Below, in pieces: positions 26,602 to 35,249 of a DNA stretch of 64,000 nt. The first letter of the stretch is position 1. Every line of letters starts with the position of its first letter. The stretch lies in contig JASEFA010000002.1 of the NCBI GenBank assembly GCA_030019365.1, positions 307,525 through 371,524 of the forward strand, written 5' to 3'. The translations under genes and the position numbers were made by a program. Origin of the DNA: Bacillota bacterium (GTDB lineage: Bacteria > Bacillota > Sulfobacillia > JACIYH01). The notes under the pieces are model-generated. The model worked only from the letters and a program-made list of their open reading frames with translations, was not told where the DNA came from and ran no database searches.

Positions 26602-27507
26602 CTACCCCCTATCGCGCTGCTTGATGACTACCAGTGGCCCCACCGTCGCACCCTTCCTGACCCGCACCAGCCCCTCGACCACCGTGCCCGGTCCGATCAG
26701 CACGTCCCTTTCCGCTTCCACATGCTCCCCCAGGTAGGCCGCGGCGGGATCGGCCACCGTTACGCCCTGACGCATGACGGCCTCCACGTGGGAACGCCGC
26801 AGGGTGGATTCCATCCGCGCCAGGTCCGCCCGGTCACTGACTCCCTCCGTCCGCTCGGGGGGGACGGTGACGGCCACGATCTCCTCGCCCCGTCCGCTCA
26901 TGATCCCCACCGCATCGGTCAGATAGAATTCTCCCTGGGCATTGGCCCGACCCACCAGCTCCAGCGCACCCCACAGCCGGGGTGCCAGGAAGCAGTAAAC
27001 TCCGGCGTTCACCTCGGCGACGGCCCGCTGCTGGGGAGTGCAGTCAACCTCTTCTACGATGCCCACCACGCGCCCTGCCGCGTCGCGGATCACCCGCCCG
27101 TACCCGGTGGGATCGGGCAGGCGCGTGGTGAGGAAGGCCAGGACTGCGCCCGCCCGGCGCCGCGCTTCCACCAGGGATCGCAGATCCCCGGCATCCAACA
27201 GGGGAGTATCCCCGTACACCACCAGCACGTCGCCGCGGTACCCTTCCAGGAGCGGCCTGGTTGCCAGCACGGCGTGGGCCGTGCCCAGGGGACGGTCCTG
27301 GTGCACGAACTCCACACCTTCCCCGTGCAGCGCTTCCTGCACCCGGTCCCCCTGGACTCCCACCACCACGATCACCCGCGAGGCGCGGGCGCCCCGCACG
27401 GCGTCCAGCACGTGCCCCACCAGCGGCCGGCCCCGCAGGGGATGGAGCACCTTAACCAGGGACGACTTCATGCGCTTGCCCTGGCCGGCAGCCAGCACCA
27501 CCGCCAC
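26602..27507 (-). CDS. glmU: Short GlmU-like UDP-N-acetylglucosamine pyrophosphorylase
   Basis: Uridylyltransferase of about 301 aa. The nucleotide signature VAVVLAAGQGKRMKSSLVKV and the active-site runs YGDTPLL, GYGRV and EVNAGVY are intact. The usual left-handed beta-helix acetyltransferase half (about 200 more residues) is missing: only two hexapeptide-like turns (VLIGPGTVVEGLVRV and a little more) follow before the stop. The product probably needs a separate GlcN-1-P acetyltransferase. The start is placed at GTG 27507, just past the stop of the preceding gene; CTG 27510 is possible. Confidence 0.85.
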   Translation of the reverse strand: MAVVLAAGQGKRMKSSLVKVLHPLRGRPLVGHVLDAVRGARASRVIVVVGVQGDRVQEALHGEGVEFVHQDRPLGTAHAVLATRPLLEGYRGDVLVVYGDTPLLDAGDLRSLVEARRRAGAVLAFLTTRLPDPTGYGRVIRDAAGRVVGIVEEVDCTPQQRAVAEVNAGVYCFLAPRLWGALELVGRANAQGEFYLTDAVGIMSGRGEEIVAVTVPPERTEGVSDRADLARMESTLRRSHVEAVMRQGVTVADPAAAYLGEHVEAERDVLIGPGTVVEGLVRVRKGATVGPLVVIKQRDRG

Positions 27508-27517
27508 CAGGTCGGGA

Positions 27518-28276
27518 TCAGCCTCGAGAGACGAGGATGGAGGTGACCAGTTCGAGGTCTGCCGGCTTATCAACGTCAATCCCCACTTCCGGATGGCGGG
27601 TGACCACCGCCCGCCCGCTGATATGGAAGTAACTCTGCACCCGTCGCTCGGCCTCGCCCAGGGTCAGCCTTCCCAGAAGGTACTTTACCACCAGGAAAGG
27701 CCCCAACATGGAGGCGAGCCCCAGGGGGCTCTTGCGCAGGTCGGTTACCCGCTTGAGGAGAGGAAGGATGGCCAGTGCCGCCCCGGGCCTGAGCATGAAT
27801 ATGTTGCCCCCCGTGACGGCCAGGTCTCGCAGTCCGATCCAGCTGCGCCTGGCCCCGGGGTAGCGGGAGACGATGGCGTGTTTGGGGATGACCGCATAGT
27901 AGAAATCGTGCTCCCCCAGCGCCCGGCACTCCGCCAGGAACGCCTCCACCACCTCGGGAGTGAGGAGGGGGAGGTCTCCGGTAGCCACCACCACCGGCTC
28001 ACCGGCGGGAAAAGCCTGCAGGCCCCGGGCCAGGTTGTCCACCAGGCCTGCGGTACCCTCCACCACCTCCACCCGGGGAGGCCGGGCCAGGTATGCCAGT
28101 TCGGCGGGGCCCACCACCACCACCCGCTCCAGCCCGGCGCAACCGGCCATGGCTTCCACCACGTAGTCCACGAGCGGGCGGTCTCCCACCGGGATCAGGG
28201 CCTCGAAAGGGACATCGCTTACTGCGCGCAAGCGGCCCCGGTTGGGAGCCCCCGCCAGCACCAGTCCACCCGTCAT
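27518..28276 (-). CDS. MobA-like nucleotidyltransferase family protein
   Basis: A 252-residue GT-A-fold nucleotidyltransferase. The start MTGGLVLAGAPNRGRLR is a modified glycine-rich nucleotide loop lacking the usual G-x-G-x-R-M/K ending. VVVATGDLPLLTPEVVEAF contains the metal-binding Asp region, and HPEVGIDVDKPADLELV ends the fold. ATG 28276 has a GGGAGGGG site. The substrate is unknown; similar proteins transfer nucleotides to cofactors or sugar phosphates. It sits where Bacillus has purR-yabJ-spoVG, next to glmU. Confidence 0.75.
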   Translation of the reverse strand: MTGGLVLAGAPNRGRLRAVSDVPFEALIPVGDRPLVDYVVEAMAGCAGLERVVVVGPAELAYLARPPRVEVVEGTAGLVDNLARGLQAFPAGEPVVVATGDLPLLTPEVVEAFLAECRALGEHDFYYAVIPKHAIVSRYPGARRSWIGLRDLAVTGGNIFMLRPGAALAILPLLKRVTDLRKSPLGLASMLGPFLVVKYLLGRLTLGEAERRVQSYFHISGRAVVTRHPEVGIDVDKPADLELVTSILVSRG

Positions 28277-28325
28277 GGCTGACCCCTCCCATGTCATGGC
28301 TGGCCCGTCCACTCGCCATCCCATT

Positions 28326-29225
28326 CTAACCGGACTCTCCCGCGCCCGGGTAGAGAGACCACCGGCCCACGGGCCTGCACAGGAAAGCACGATATCCCCG
28401 ACCGTGAAGCCCATCGAGGGCGCGCTCGGCGGCCCGGGACGCAGAGAAAACCCCGAAGACAGCCGGGCCGCTCCCGCTCATCTCCGTGCCCAGGGCTCCA
28501 GCCCCCACGAGCAACGCGCGCAGCTCCCCTACCTCCGGGACCAGGTGCTCCGTAACCGGGCGCAGGTCATTCCACATGGCACCCGCCACACCTGGCAGGT
28601 CACCGTGCTCCAGGGCATCCCGGACCGCGTCCACCCCCTTGCCTCCGGGCACCGGCGGCCGCGACGCGCCGTCCCAAAGGCGATAGACCTCGGCCGTAGC
28701 CACCTGGCAGGCAGGCCATGTCACCACCAGCACGCAGGGGGGAAGCTCAGGCAGGGGACTGCACACGTCCCCTCTTCCTTCACCCAGCATCGTTCCCCCG
28801 GCGAGAAAGAAGGGAACATCGCTGCCCAGCGCGGCGGCCAGCCGGGTCATCTCGCTCGCCAGTACCTGCACATCCCAAAGCCAGGTCAGGCCTCGCAACG
28901 TGGCGGCGGCATCAGAGCTCCCTCCGCCCAGGCCCGCAGCCGGGGGGATGGCTTTGTACAGATCGATGCGCACCCCCCTGCCGGCCAGGCACTCCGCCAG
29001 GTCGCGGAGGGAACGGGCCGCCCGGTAGGCCAGGTTCCCCTCTCCCTCGGGAACTCCCGGCCAGACGCATTTCACCTCCAGGCCGGGAGAACATCGCAGG
29101 GATACCAGGTCGCAAAGGCTGACGGCCTGAAACACGGTGCGCAACCGGTGATAGCCGTCAGGGAGACGGGGACCGACCTCGAGAGCCAGATTGATCTTGG
29201 CGAAAGCAGGGAGGAGTATGGACAC
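28326..29225 (-). CDS. ispE: 4-diphosphocytidyl-2-C-methylerythritol kinase IspE
   Basis: Fourth enzyme of the MEP isoprenoid pathway, phosphorylating CDP-ME; 299 aa. GHMP-kinase motifs are present: AFAKINLALEVGPRLPDGYH near the start, the ATP loop IPPAAGLGGGSSDAAATL (about 95-112), and LGTEMSGSGPAVFGVF near the end. GTG 29225 gives the standard N-terminus; the longer frame adds 23 unlikely residues. It is downstream of veg, as in Bacillus, but a trypsin-fold gene is inserted between. Confidence 0.93.
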   Translation of the reverse strand: MSILLPAFAKINLALEVGPRLPDGYHRLRTVFQAVSLCDLVSLRCSPGLEVKCVWPGVPEGEGNLAYRAARSLRDLAECLAGRGVRIDLYKAIPPAAGLGGGSSDAAATLRGLTWLWDVQVLASEMTRLAAALGSDVPFFLAGGTMLGEGRGDVCSPLPELPPCVLVVTWPACQVATAEVYRLWDGASRPPVPGGKGVDAVRDALEHGDLPGVAGAMWNDLRPVTEHLVPEVGELRALLVGAGALGTEMSGSGPAVFGVFSASRAAERALDGLHGRGYRAFLCRPVGRWSLYPGAGESG

Positions 29226-29358
29226 CTGACCACCAGCGGTGCCGCCCCTGTGCAGCAGACAGGGCCTGACCGCGGGCGGCCGCCACTTGTCCATTCTCGC
29301 CCGGCGGGCTCAATTCCTCCGCTGGCCGGAAAGACGCCGGCAAATAGCGAGGCCGGCG

Positions 29359-30357
29359 TCAGGCCAGCTCCACGTCCAGGAGTTCCAGCACCCGGCGAAT
29401 GTCAGAAGCGATGGTGGCGCGGTCGGAGCCCGCAGCCAGCAGTGCCACTGCCGCGCCTTCGGGGGTCACGATCAGGGACCCGCTATCCCCGGGCGCCCCA
29501 ATGGCGGTGAACACGAGCTGCTTGGTGAAGAAGGCCCACTCCGTGTCGGAAACGGCTACCCTGACCACCGCGTGCATCACGCGCAGCCGACCCTGCGTCA
29601 GACCCGTGGTGCGACCGCTTTTCATCACTTCCAGTCCGATTTCCGGCTCGGCGGTCCCGGTAACCCGGCCTACTCCCAGGACGGTGGGCTCGAGGGATAT
29701 CCCCGGCAGAGGCCGGGCCACGGCAGCGTCCACCACGTTCTCCCTGCTGCGCCGCGGATAGATGTGAACGCCGTAGGAGGAGCGCAGTCCCGCCACCAGG
29801 CGATCGGCAATCTTCTCTACCCGGCGCGCCACCGGACAGGAAGCCAGACTGCTCGGCCCCGCCCGGAACAGGGGGACGAAGCGCTCCAGGTGGGCCACCG
29901 TGTCGGCCTCCGTTCCCCCGTCGTAGGTCCCGGGCTGACGGATGGGGTCTCCCTTGCGGGCGCGGCCATCCCGGCCGTCAGTGCTGTTGGCCAGCACGTG
30001 GTTGTTGGACAGGATCATGAGCTCCCCGGTGCGCTTATCGCGCACCACCGCACCCAGGGTACCGGCGCTCACCTGCCAGTGGCCGATGCTCACCCCCGGT
30101 ACCAGCGGGCGCACGCGGTCCGTGCGGGAAAGGAACCGCAGATCCCCCACTTCCACCACATCTGTGGCCACCTGACCCAGCCGGTAGGGGACATGGTGGC
30201 GGGGGTGGAGGTCGCGTGTTGCCACTTTTCGTCTCACCAGCACCGTCACACCCAGGTGGGCGGTTGGCTCTCCGCCCACCTCTTTGTACCCGACGCCCAC
30301 TCCCACCACGTTATCCAGTCCCAGGAGGAAGCGCCGGGCCCGCCGCAGCGATCCCAA
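29359..30357 (-). CDS. Chymotrypsin-fold protein, probable serine protease
   Basis: A 332-residue protein with the elements of a trypsin-like fold: LMILSNNHVLANS (catalytic His, about 118), a later Asp-rich stretch (ENVVDAAVAR, about 210), the SGRTTGLTQG turn and GAPGDSGSLIVTP (nucleophilic Ser, about 297). No signal peptide or membrane helix is visible, so it may act in the cytoplasm or spore. The start is TTG with a GGAAAGGG site. In Bacillus this neighbourhood carries the unrelated protease YabG, so a functional replacement is conceivable but unproven. Confidence 0.6.
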   Translation of the reverse strand: MGSLRRARRFLLGLDNVVGVGVGYKEVGGEPTAHLGVTVLVRRKVATRDLHPRHHVPYRLGQVATDVVEVGDLRFLSRTDRVRPLVPGVSIGHWQVSAGTLGAVVRDKRTGELMILSNNHVLANSTDGRDGRARKGDPIRQPGTYDGGTEADTVAHLERFVPLFRAGPSSLASCPVARRVEKIADRLVAGLRSSYGVHIYPRRSRENVVDAAVARPLPGISLEPTVLGVGRVTGTAEPEIGLEVMKSGRTTGLTQGRLRVMHAVVRVAVSDTEWAFFTKQLVFTAIGAPGDSGSLIVTPEGAAVALLAAGSDRATIASDIRRVLELLDVELA

Positions 30358-30470
30358 AACCCTTTCCAGGGTGCACCACCTGCCCGTTGTTGCCCGTCTT
30401 ATGTAACCATCCTATGCACGGGCACCGTCGAACGGTGAAGCACCTGCCCCCGGGTCAAACACAGTGGAGA

Positions 30471-30500
30471 TAAAGAAACAGGCCCCCGCATGGGGGCCTG
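30471..30500 (-). terminator. Rho-independent terminator of veg
   Basis: On the minus strand a perfect 9-bp stem CAGGCCCCC/GGGGGCCTG with an ATGC loop is followed by TTTCTTTA. It begins 25 bases after the veg stop. Confidence 0.9.
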
Positions 30501-30524
30501 CCCGCCCGAACCCTTAGCCTGTGC

Positions 30525-30803
30525 TCAGCCGCTGCAAACCTGTAGGCGCTTCTCTCCCTCGTCAGTGCATACGATTACTTCTACGGCCGCGGTAAGCACA
30601 TCCGTATAGCTGAAAGAAACCCGCCGCATGGGTATCTGCTTGCCTTCGATCTTGACCACGAAGATGGAGGGGTAGGTCTTCTCCAGGATGCCTTCCTTCT
30701 CCACTACCTTGCGCCGCCCCTTGTTGGCGCGCACTCTGACCTTCTCGCCCACATGGCAGTCGATGTTCTCACGGATTATGCGCAGCACCTGGCTGGTCGG
30801 CAT
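30525..30803 (-). CDS. veg: Veg protein
   Basis: A 92-residue SH3-like beta-barrel protein, abundant in growing Bacillus, where it influences biofilm formation and spore outgrowth. The family core is visible: IRENIDCHVGEKVRVRANKG RRK (charged first half), then LEKTYPSIFVVKI and RRVSFSYTDVL. It has its own strong promoter upstream and terminator downstream, so it is monocistronic, as in Bacillus, and next to ispE and rsmA as expected. Confidence 0.93.
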   Translation of the reverse strand: MPTSQVLRIIRENIDCHVGEKVRVRANKGRRKVVEKEGILEKTYPSIFVVKIEGKQIPMRRVSFSYTDVLTAAVEVIVCTDEGEKRLQVCSG

Positions 30804-30847
30804 TCACATCCTTCCCTTCGCCCCGCCAAAAGCAACCTTATGCGCCA

Positions 30848-30876
30848 ATTGTATCACAGTTTGGCGCCCTCGTCAA
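30848..30876 (-). promoter_or_regulatory. Vegetative promoter of veg
   Basis: Minus-strand TTGACG (30871-30876), 17-base spacer, TACAAT (30848-30853): one mismatch in each hexamer and ideal spacing. The -10 lies 45 bases before the veg ATG. Confidence 0.85.
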
Positions 30877-30999
30877 GAACATGTATTTTACGTCTGCGGT
30901 CCGCCCCTGTCAACCCCAAATCGCACGTTCGCCTCACCCGCGGTGTCCCCCTGCACCGCACACCCCGAACGCAGCAGTACCGTGTGAGGCGCGCCCGGA

Positions 31000-31053
31000 C
31001 CACGGACGACACCCCCCGCCCTGGGCACCCGGGCCACGGACGACACCCCCCGC
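31000..31053. repeat. Direct repeat, 20 bp twice
   Basis: CCACGGACGACACCCCCCGC occurs at 31000-31019 and 31034-31053, 34 bases apart, in the gap between veg and the GNAT gene. The rest of the 30,880-31,089 gap shows no gene. Confidence 0.7.
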
Positions 31054-31089
31054 GCCTTCTCCTGGGCGCCCGCATGGCGCTGCACCAGC

Positions 31090-31929
31090 TCAAAAAAGAC
31101 GGGATATGGTGTCATCCCAGCGTGGCCCGCCCCCAGGCACAGGCGGCTCCGCGAAGGCCCGCTCCAGCAGGCGGCGAGCCTCCTCGAGCGTAATGACGTC
31201 CCCGTTGGGTCGCATGACGCCGTTTACGAAGACGGCACGGGCAATCCCGTAACGTCGCCTGACGGCCAGGTCGCCGCAGTTGTATACCCGCACCACCACC
31301 CGGTCCCCGTAGGGCCGGGCCGCCTCCCGCATGATGGCGGCCTCCGGGCTCCACTGTCCCGTGCAGAGCGGCGTGAAAAACACGTCTACGACCACCGCTC
31401 CCGGCACGGGCTCAAATGTGTAGGTGGGATGCATATAGGCTGCGATCCGACGAGCCGGCTTTTCGCCGGTGGAGCGGCCCAGGCGCTTGACCATGAGCCG
31501 GCGCGTGCCCCGCGTCTCCACCAGTTCGAATCCCAAGCGGCTGAAGAATTCCACCGGCATAAACCCGTACACCCCGGCGAGGGCGTCCACTACCAGGTCG
31601 CGTGACTGCGTCAAAGCCAGACGGGAGGCTTCGTCGATCAGGGCACGCCCCACCCCCAGGCCTTTCTGGAACACCGTCACGCAATGTACCAAAAGGGCTC
31701 CCTCACCATGGACGTCGCGGGCGGCCCTCTCGATCGGCACCACCTCGACAAACCCCACGGGCTGCCCGTCCAGGTGCGCCACCACCACTCGGACGCCGTT
31801 GGCTGCTTCTTCTTCCAGGTAGCACCGGCGGCTTTCTACCTGGCGCTCGTCGTAACGGTCCACATGACCGCACGCGCACACGGCCAGCCAGTTCGATTCG
31901 TCCAGACCGCGGAATTCGAATGGCGCCAT
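31090..31929 (-). CDS. GNAT acetyltransferase with thioredoxin-like C-terminal part
   Basis: A 279-residue protein. Residues 1-150 are a GNAT acyltransferase: VGFVEVV, then HCVTVFQKGLGVGRALIDEA (acetyl-CoA loop, Q-x-x-G-x-G) and FFSRLGFELVE. The remaining 120 residues resemble a degenerate thioredoxin fold (VVVDVFFTPLCTGQ, RVVVRVYNCGDLAVRRRYGI ending ARAVFVNG), but without a CxxC pair. Substrate unknown. It is separated from veg by 286 bases and follows ykuK in the same direction. Confidence 0.75.
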   Translation of the reverse strand: MAPFEFRGLDESNWLAVCACGHVDRYDERQVESRRCYLEEEAANGVRVVVAHLDGQPVGFVEVVPIERAARDVHGEGALLVHCVTVFQKGLGVGRALIDEASRLALTQSRDLVVDALAGVYGFMPVEFFSRLGFELVETRGTRRLMVKRLGRSTGEKPARRIAAYMHPTYTFEPVPGAVVVDVFFTPLCTGQWSPEAAIMREAARPYGDRVVVRVYNCGDLAVRRRYGIARAVFVNGVMRPNGDVITLEEARRLLERAFAEPPVPGGGPRWDDTISRLF

Positions 31930-31972
31930 TTCCCACCCCCGGACCCCGACCCACCGGCGACGCCGGCGACCT

Positions 31973-32464
31973 CTAGCGGGCGTATTTGTCGGCTACCTTG
32001 GATGCGCCGTAAGAGTTGGGCTTGATCTTGGCGTCAAAACCGGTGCCGGTGACCATGCCCACCACTTCGCGGATCATGTCCCGGGTCTCGCCGTTCCGTC
32101 CCACGTCCAGGTGGATCTCAATGTCCAGGCCGGAAGAGCCATTCTGGGCCAGCCGCTCGGCCAGCCGGCTGGCCACACCCAGGGATAGGGCCACCTCGTA
32201 GAAAATGCGCTGCCGCAGGCTGGGCATCTTGCGCTCCCTGCGCCTGGTGAAGTAATAACGGCCCCCCTTGCCCAGGCGGTGGATGATGACGGCGGTCACG
32301 AAGAGCACGTCATCGTGAACCTGGGAGTCGGTACCGATGATCAGCTTGTACGAGGCGTCGGGGTCTTCGGCCACGAAGCCCATGATATCGGAGAACATCT
32401 GCTCGAATCCCAGCACGCCCCTGGTCGGGCTTGTGAAGTACATCCTCCCCCACCTGGTCCCCAT
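31973..32464 (-). CDS. ykuK: YkuK-family RNase H-like protein
   Basis: A 163-residue protein of the YkuK/DUF458 family with a predicted RNase H fold. YFTSPTRGVLGFEQMFSDIM and KLIIGTDSQVHDDVLFVTAV carry the family hallmarks; the Asp in IGTDSQ corresponds to a catalytic acidic position of that fold. LDIEIHLDVGRNGETRD contributes further acids. The function is not established. The start is ATG 32464, or ATG 32443 which matches the common family N-terminus but has its G-rich site too close. Confidence 0.85.
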   Translation of the reverse strand: MGTRWGRMYFTSPTRGVLGFEQMFSDIMGFVAEDPDASYKLIIGTDSQVHDDVLFVTAVIIHRLGKGGRYYFTRRRERKMPSLRQRIFYEVALSLGVASRLAERLAQNGSSGLDIEIHLDVGRNGETRDMIREVVGMVTGTGFDAKIKPNSYGASKVADKYAR

Positions 32465-32614
32465 TGTAACACGAATCCCGGCACAACATCACCTGGTGCC
32501 CGCAGCGCACGTCAACCGTCAGCCCCCGCGGACGCCCATCAGATGGCGGCCCGCGCGGTGGTCGCCCGGCGGCGGCCCGGGCGGCGACCGCAGGAAGTGG
32601 CACGGAACCGCTCG

Positions 32615-33466
32615 TCAGCGAGGGGAGGAGCGGCGGGCACTGAGCACGGCGGCCAGAGCGAGAAACTCACTCACACTCAGCTCCTCGGCGCGCCGGCCGG
32701 GGTCCACCCCCGCTTCCCGCAGCAGAACGGCGGCTTCCCCCCGGGCGGCCGCCACCGGGGAACCGGCCAGGGCGTTGAGGAGGGTCTTGCGGCGCTGTCC
32801 GAAGGCGGCCCGCAGCACGTCGGTCAGGCCCGGGGGCAGGTGCAGGTCCCCCTTGCGTTCCAGCACCGCCACCGCCGACCACACCAGCGGCCGCGGGAAA
32901 AAGCAGCCGGGCGAGACCTTCGCCACCAGGCGAGCCCCGCCCCGCACGGCAGCCAGCACCGACAGGGCACCGTACGCCCTGGAACCGGGACCGGCCACCA
33001 GCCTCTCCGCCGCTTCCTTCTGGAGGGTAACCACCGCCATGTCCCAGTCCAGGGGCTCTTCCAGCCACAGGTAGAGAAGGAGGGCCGTGAGGTAGTACGG
33101 CAGGTTCCCCGCCAGCTTCACCCTGCCCCCCGGGCCGGCCTGCCGCCGGGCCTCCACCAGCAGCTCCGCCCAATCCACCCTCAGGGCGTCGGCTTCCCGC
33201 ACGGTCACCGCGGGCAGGTCGGCCACCGCCTCCTCCAGGACGCCCACCAGGGCGGGGTCGATCTCCAGGGCCACCACGCGGGCGGCAGCCCTCCCCAGGG
33301 CCCGCGTGAGCGTGCCCACCCCCGCCCCCACCTCGATCACCACATCAGCAGGGTGAAGGGCACAGTGCTCCACGATCTTCCGCAGGATGTTCCCATCGAT
33401 GAGGAAGTTCTGCCCCCACTGGTGACGGGGCGAGACCCCCCGCTGGGCCAGCAGCCTGCGCAGCAC
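32615..33466 (-). CDS. rsmA: 16S rRNA dimethyladenosine transferase RsmA/KsgA
   Basis: Dimethylates A1518 and A1519 of 16S rRNA (E. coli numbering). About 283 aa. Motifs: GQNFLIDGNILRKIV, SAM-binding VIEVGAGVGTLTRALG, the catalytic LAGNLPYYLTALLL (N-L-P-Y) and FFPRPLVWSAV. The start is uncertain: GTG 33466 is the first plausible codon after the rpfB stop, but it leaves a slightly short N-terminus. Order ykuK-rsmA-rpfB-tatD-metG reproduces the Bacillus block without rnmV. Confidence 0.9.
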   Translation of the reverse strand: MLRRLLAQRGVSPRHQWGQNFLIDGNILRKIVEHCALHPADVVIEVGAGVGTLTRALGRAAARVVALEIDPALVGVLEEAVADLPAVTVREADALRVDWAELLVEARRQAGPGGRVKLAGNLPYYLTALLLYLWLEEPLDWDMAVVTLQKEAAERLVAGPGSRAYGALSVLAAVRGGARLVAKVSPGCFFPRPLVWSAVAVLERKGDLHLPPGLTDVLRAAFGQRRKTLLNALAGSPVAAARGEAAVLLREAGVDPGRRAEELSVSEFLALAAVLSARRSSPR

Positions 33467-33516
33467 GCTGGGCGAGGCGAGGTGCTCCCGCCAGTCAGAG
33501 GGCAGAGCTTCCCCGG

Positions 33517-34515
33517 CTAGGGCAGGATGTAGACGATGACCCTTCGCTTTCCCCACTTCCAGGCCTCGGCCAGGGTATCGTAGCACAGGTCGACCTTGCT
33601 GCCCTTGATGGCTCCCCCGATGTCGGCGGCCAGCCCGTAACCGTAACCCTCAACGTACAGCCTGGTGCCCAGGGGGATTACCCTGGGATCGACCGCCACG
33701 ATGCCCCGCCCGGCCTTCATCCCGGTGTAGGTGTACCCGGTGGCGTTGGGCCCGCACGACTCGGGTCCCGGGTAGTAGGCGGTGGCCGTCACTTCCATGG
33801 CCCGCCGGAAGCGGATCACCTGCCCGCCCCGGGAGATGGAGGAGGCCCGGCCCACCGCCACCACTTCGGTCACCGGCTGCCGCACCACCTGGTAGCCCAC
33901 CGGCTCGCGGGCCACTTCCTGACCGTCGGCGTACTTCACCCGGTAAGTCACCTGTTGCACACCCGGTTTGCCGCGCTGCAGAACCCGTGCCAGCCCAAAA
34001 GGTATGCCCTCGTCGTCGCGCCTCTCCACCCGGTGCGGTATCTCCTCCCGCGTCGTGGCCTCTCCGTAAGTAATGCGCACCACGCGGATGGCCATCCCGG
34101 GCTGGACCGCGGCCTCGAGACCCGGGATGACCTCGTCGTGGGACCCGAGAGCGACCCCTGCTTCTCGCAGCACGGCAGCCACCGTAGGACCGGGGGAACT
34201 CAACTCGCGCGTGATGCCGTCTGCGGTGATGCTGAGGGGCACGCAACGGTACACGTGCACCCGCATCCCGGGCCTGAGGGAAGAGCCAGGCTCGGGCACC
34301 ACCACATCCCGGGCACTCAGCCTGATCCCCGCCCCGGCGAGAGCCTGCTCCACCCGGCGGGCGGAGGTGGACACCGAAAAGACCTTGCCATCAGCGAGAA
34401 CTTCAACCTGTTTGTCCGGAAGGAACAGCGGCACCGCCAGCAGGATCGCCGCCCCAAGCATGATGGCTAGCGCCCGCAGGTACCGGTTCCCCCCTGCATC
34501 TCTCCATCTGATCAG
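33517..34515 (-). CDS. RpfB/YabE-type G5 and 3D domain protein
   Basis: Exported wall-active protein. A membrane anchor (LAIMLGAAILLAVPLFL) is followed by two ubiquitin-like DUF348 repeats (VEVLADGKVFSVST; LSITADGITRELSS), a G5 domain (about 160-240, RVVRITYGEATTREEIPHRV) and a C-terminal 3D domain with VTATAYYPG, GIVAVDPRVIPLGTRLYVEG and DIGGAIKGSKVDL, the three catalytic-type Asp motifs of MltA/resuscitation factors. A CTG at 34515 with GGGGGT upstream is the likely start; an open frame continues to 34683 but looks non-coding. Confidence 0.82.
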   Translation of the reverse strand: MIRWRDAGGNRYLRALAIMLGAAILLAVPLFLPDKQVEVLADGKVFSVSTSARRVEQALAGAGIRLSARDVVVPEPGSSLRPGMRVHVYRCVPLSITADGITRELSSPGPTVAAVLREAGVALGSHDEVIPGLEAAVQPGMAIRVVRITYGEATTREEIPHRVERRDDEGIPFGLARVLQRGKPGVQQVTYRVKYADGQEVAREPVGYQVVRQPVTEVVAVGRASSISRGGQVIRFRRAMEVTATAYYPGPESCGPNATGYTYTGMKAGRGIVAVDPRVIPLGTRLYVEGYGYGLAADIGGAIKGSKVDLCYDTLAEAWKWGKRRVIVYILP

Positions 34516-34679
34516 TCCTGTCGACCCCCTACAGGTAGACAGAATTCGACGGACGCCCCTGCCATCCCTGCCACGCCCACCCTGTCCCGGCACCTCGCCA
34601 CCACACCTGCCATCGGGACCCTCCCAGGGCAACCCCCGAGCATTGCCACCGCATCCACGGCCCGGCACCGGGTCAGCCT

Positions 34680-35138
34680 TCACCCCTCGTTCTTCACCTC
34701 AACGCGCACGTTCTTGAAGCCGGCGTCTTCCACCTTGGGGAGGTGTACCTCCAGGACCCCGTTCCGGTATTCGGCCCGCGCCCGCTCGGCATCCACCTCA
34801 GCGGGTAGCTGGAAGCTGCGGTGGAAGGAGCCGAAACGCCGCTCCCGCCAGTGGTAGGTGGCGTCCTCCCGCTCCCTTTCCTCGCTGGTACGTCCGGCGA
34901 CGGTCAGTACGTTGTGCCGCACGTTCACATTCAGGTCCTGCGCCCGCAGCCCGGGCACCTCGGCCACCACCACTACGTCCTTATCGGTCTCGAACATGTC
35001 CACGGAAGGCTCCCAATGGTGGGCGCGCTCCGCCACCGAACCCCACCAGGGCATTACCCCCAGGAGCCGCCCGGCCTCGGACTCCAACTCCCTCCACCGC
35101 CGCCACGGCCCGGGAGCCCAACGCTCGATGTCCCGCAC
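34680..35138 (-). CDS. Hsp20/alpha-crystallin small heat-shock protein
   Basis: ATP-independent chaperone, 152 aa. The alpha-crystallin domain spans about residues 45-145: VDMFETDKDVVVVAEVPGL, FGSFHRSFQLPAEVD and GVLEVHLPK. The C-terminal I-x-I/V tail motif is replaced by VRVEVKNEG. GTG 35138 has a GGGAGG site. It is inserted between rpfB and tatD, not a conserved position. No CIRCE operator is visible upstream. Confidence 0.9.
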   Translation of the reverse strand: MRDIERWAPGPWRRWRELESEAGRLLGVMPWWGSVAERAHHWEPSVDMFETDKDVVVVAEVPGLRAQDLNVNVRHNVLTVAGRTSEEREREDATYHWRERRFGSFHRSFQLPAEVDAERARAEYRNGVLEVHLPKVEDAGFKNVRVEVKNEG

Positions 35139-35249
35139 AGTCCTGCCTCCCTTCCCCACTGTTTCCTGAGTAAGTATGAGGAGGAAGGCCATGCCCTATG
35201 CGCCACCGCCCAGGAACCACGGCATCAGTGGCACGAGGCGGGGCAGGAT

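Noticed and set aside
31000-31053. The two 20-bp direct repeats as an attachment or origin element
   Set aside because: Only two copies, no palindrome, no integrase and no AT-rich region nearby; a simple local duplication is enough.
34516-34683. N-terminal extension of the RpfB-like protein
   Set aside because: The added 56 residues are Gly/Arg-rich without any domain and precede the natural basic and hydrophobic anchor, so this stretch is more likely a leader region.
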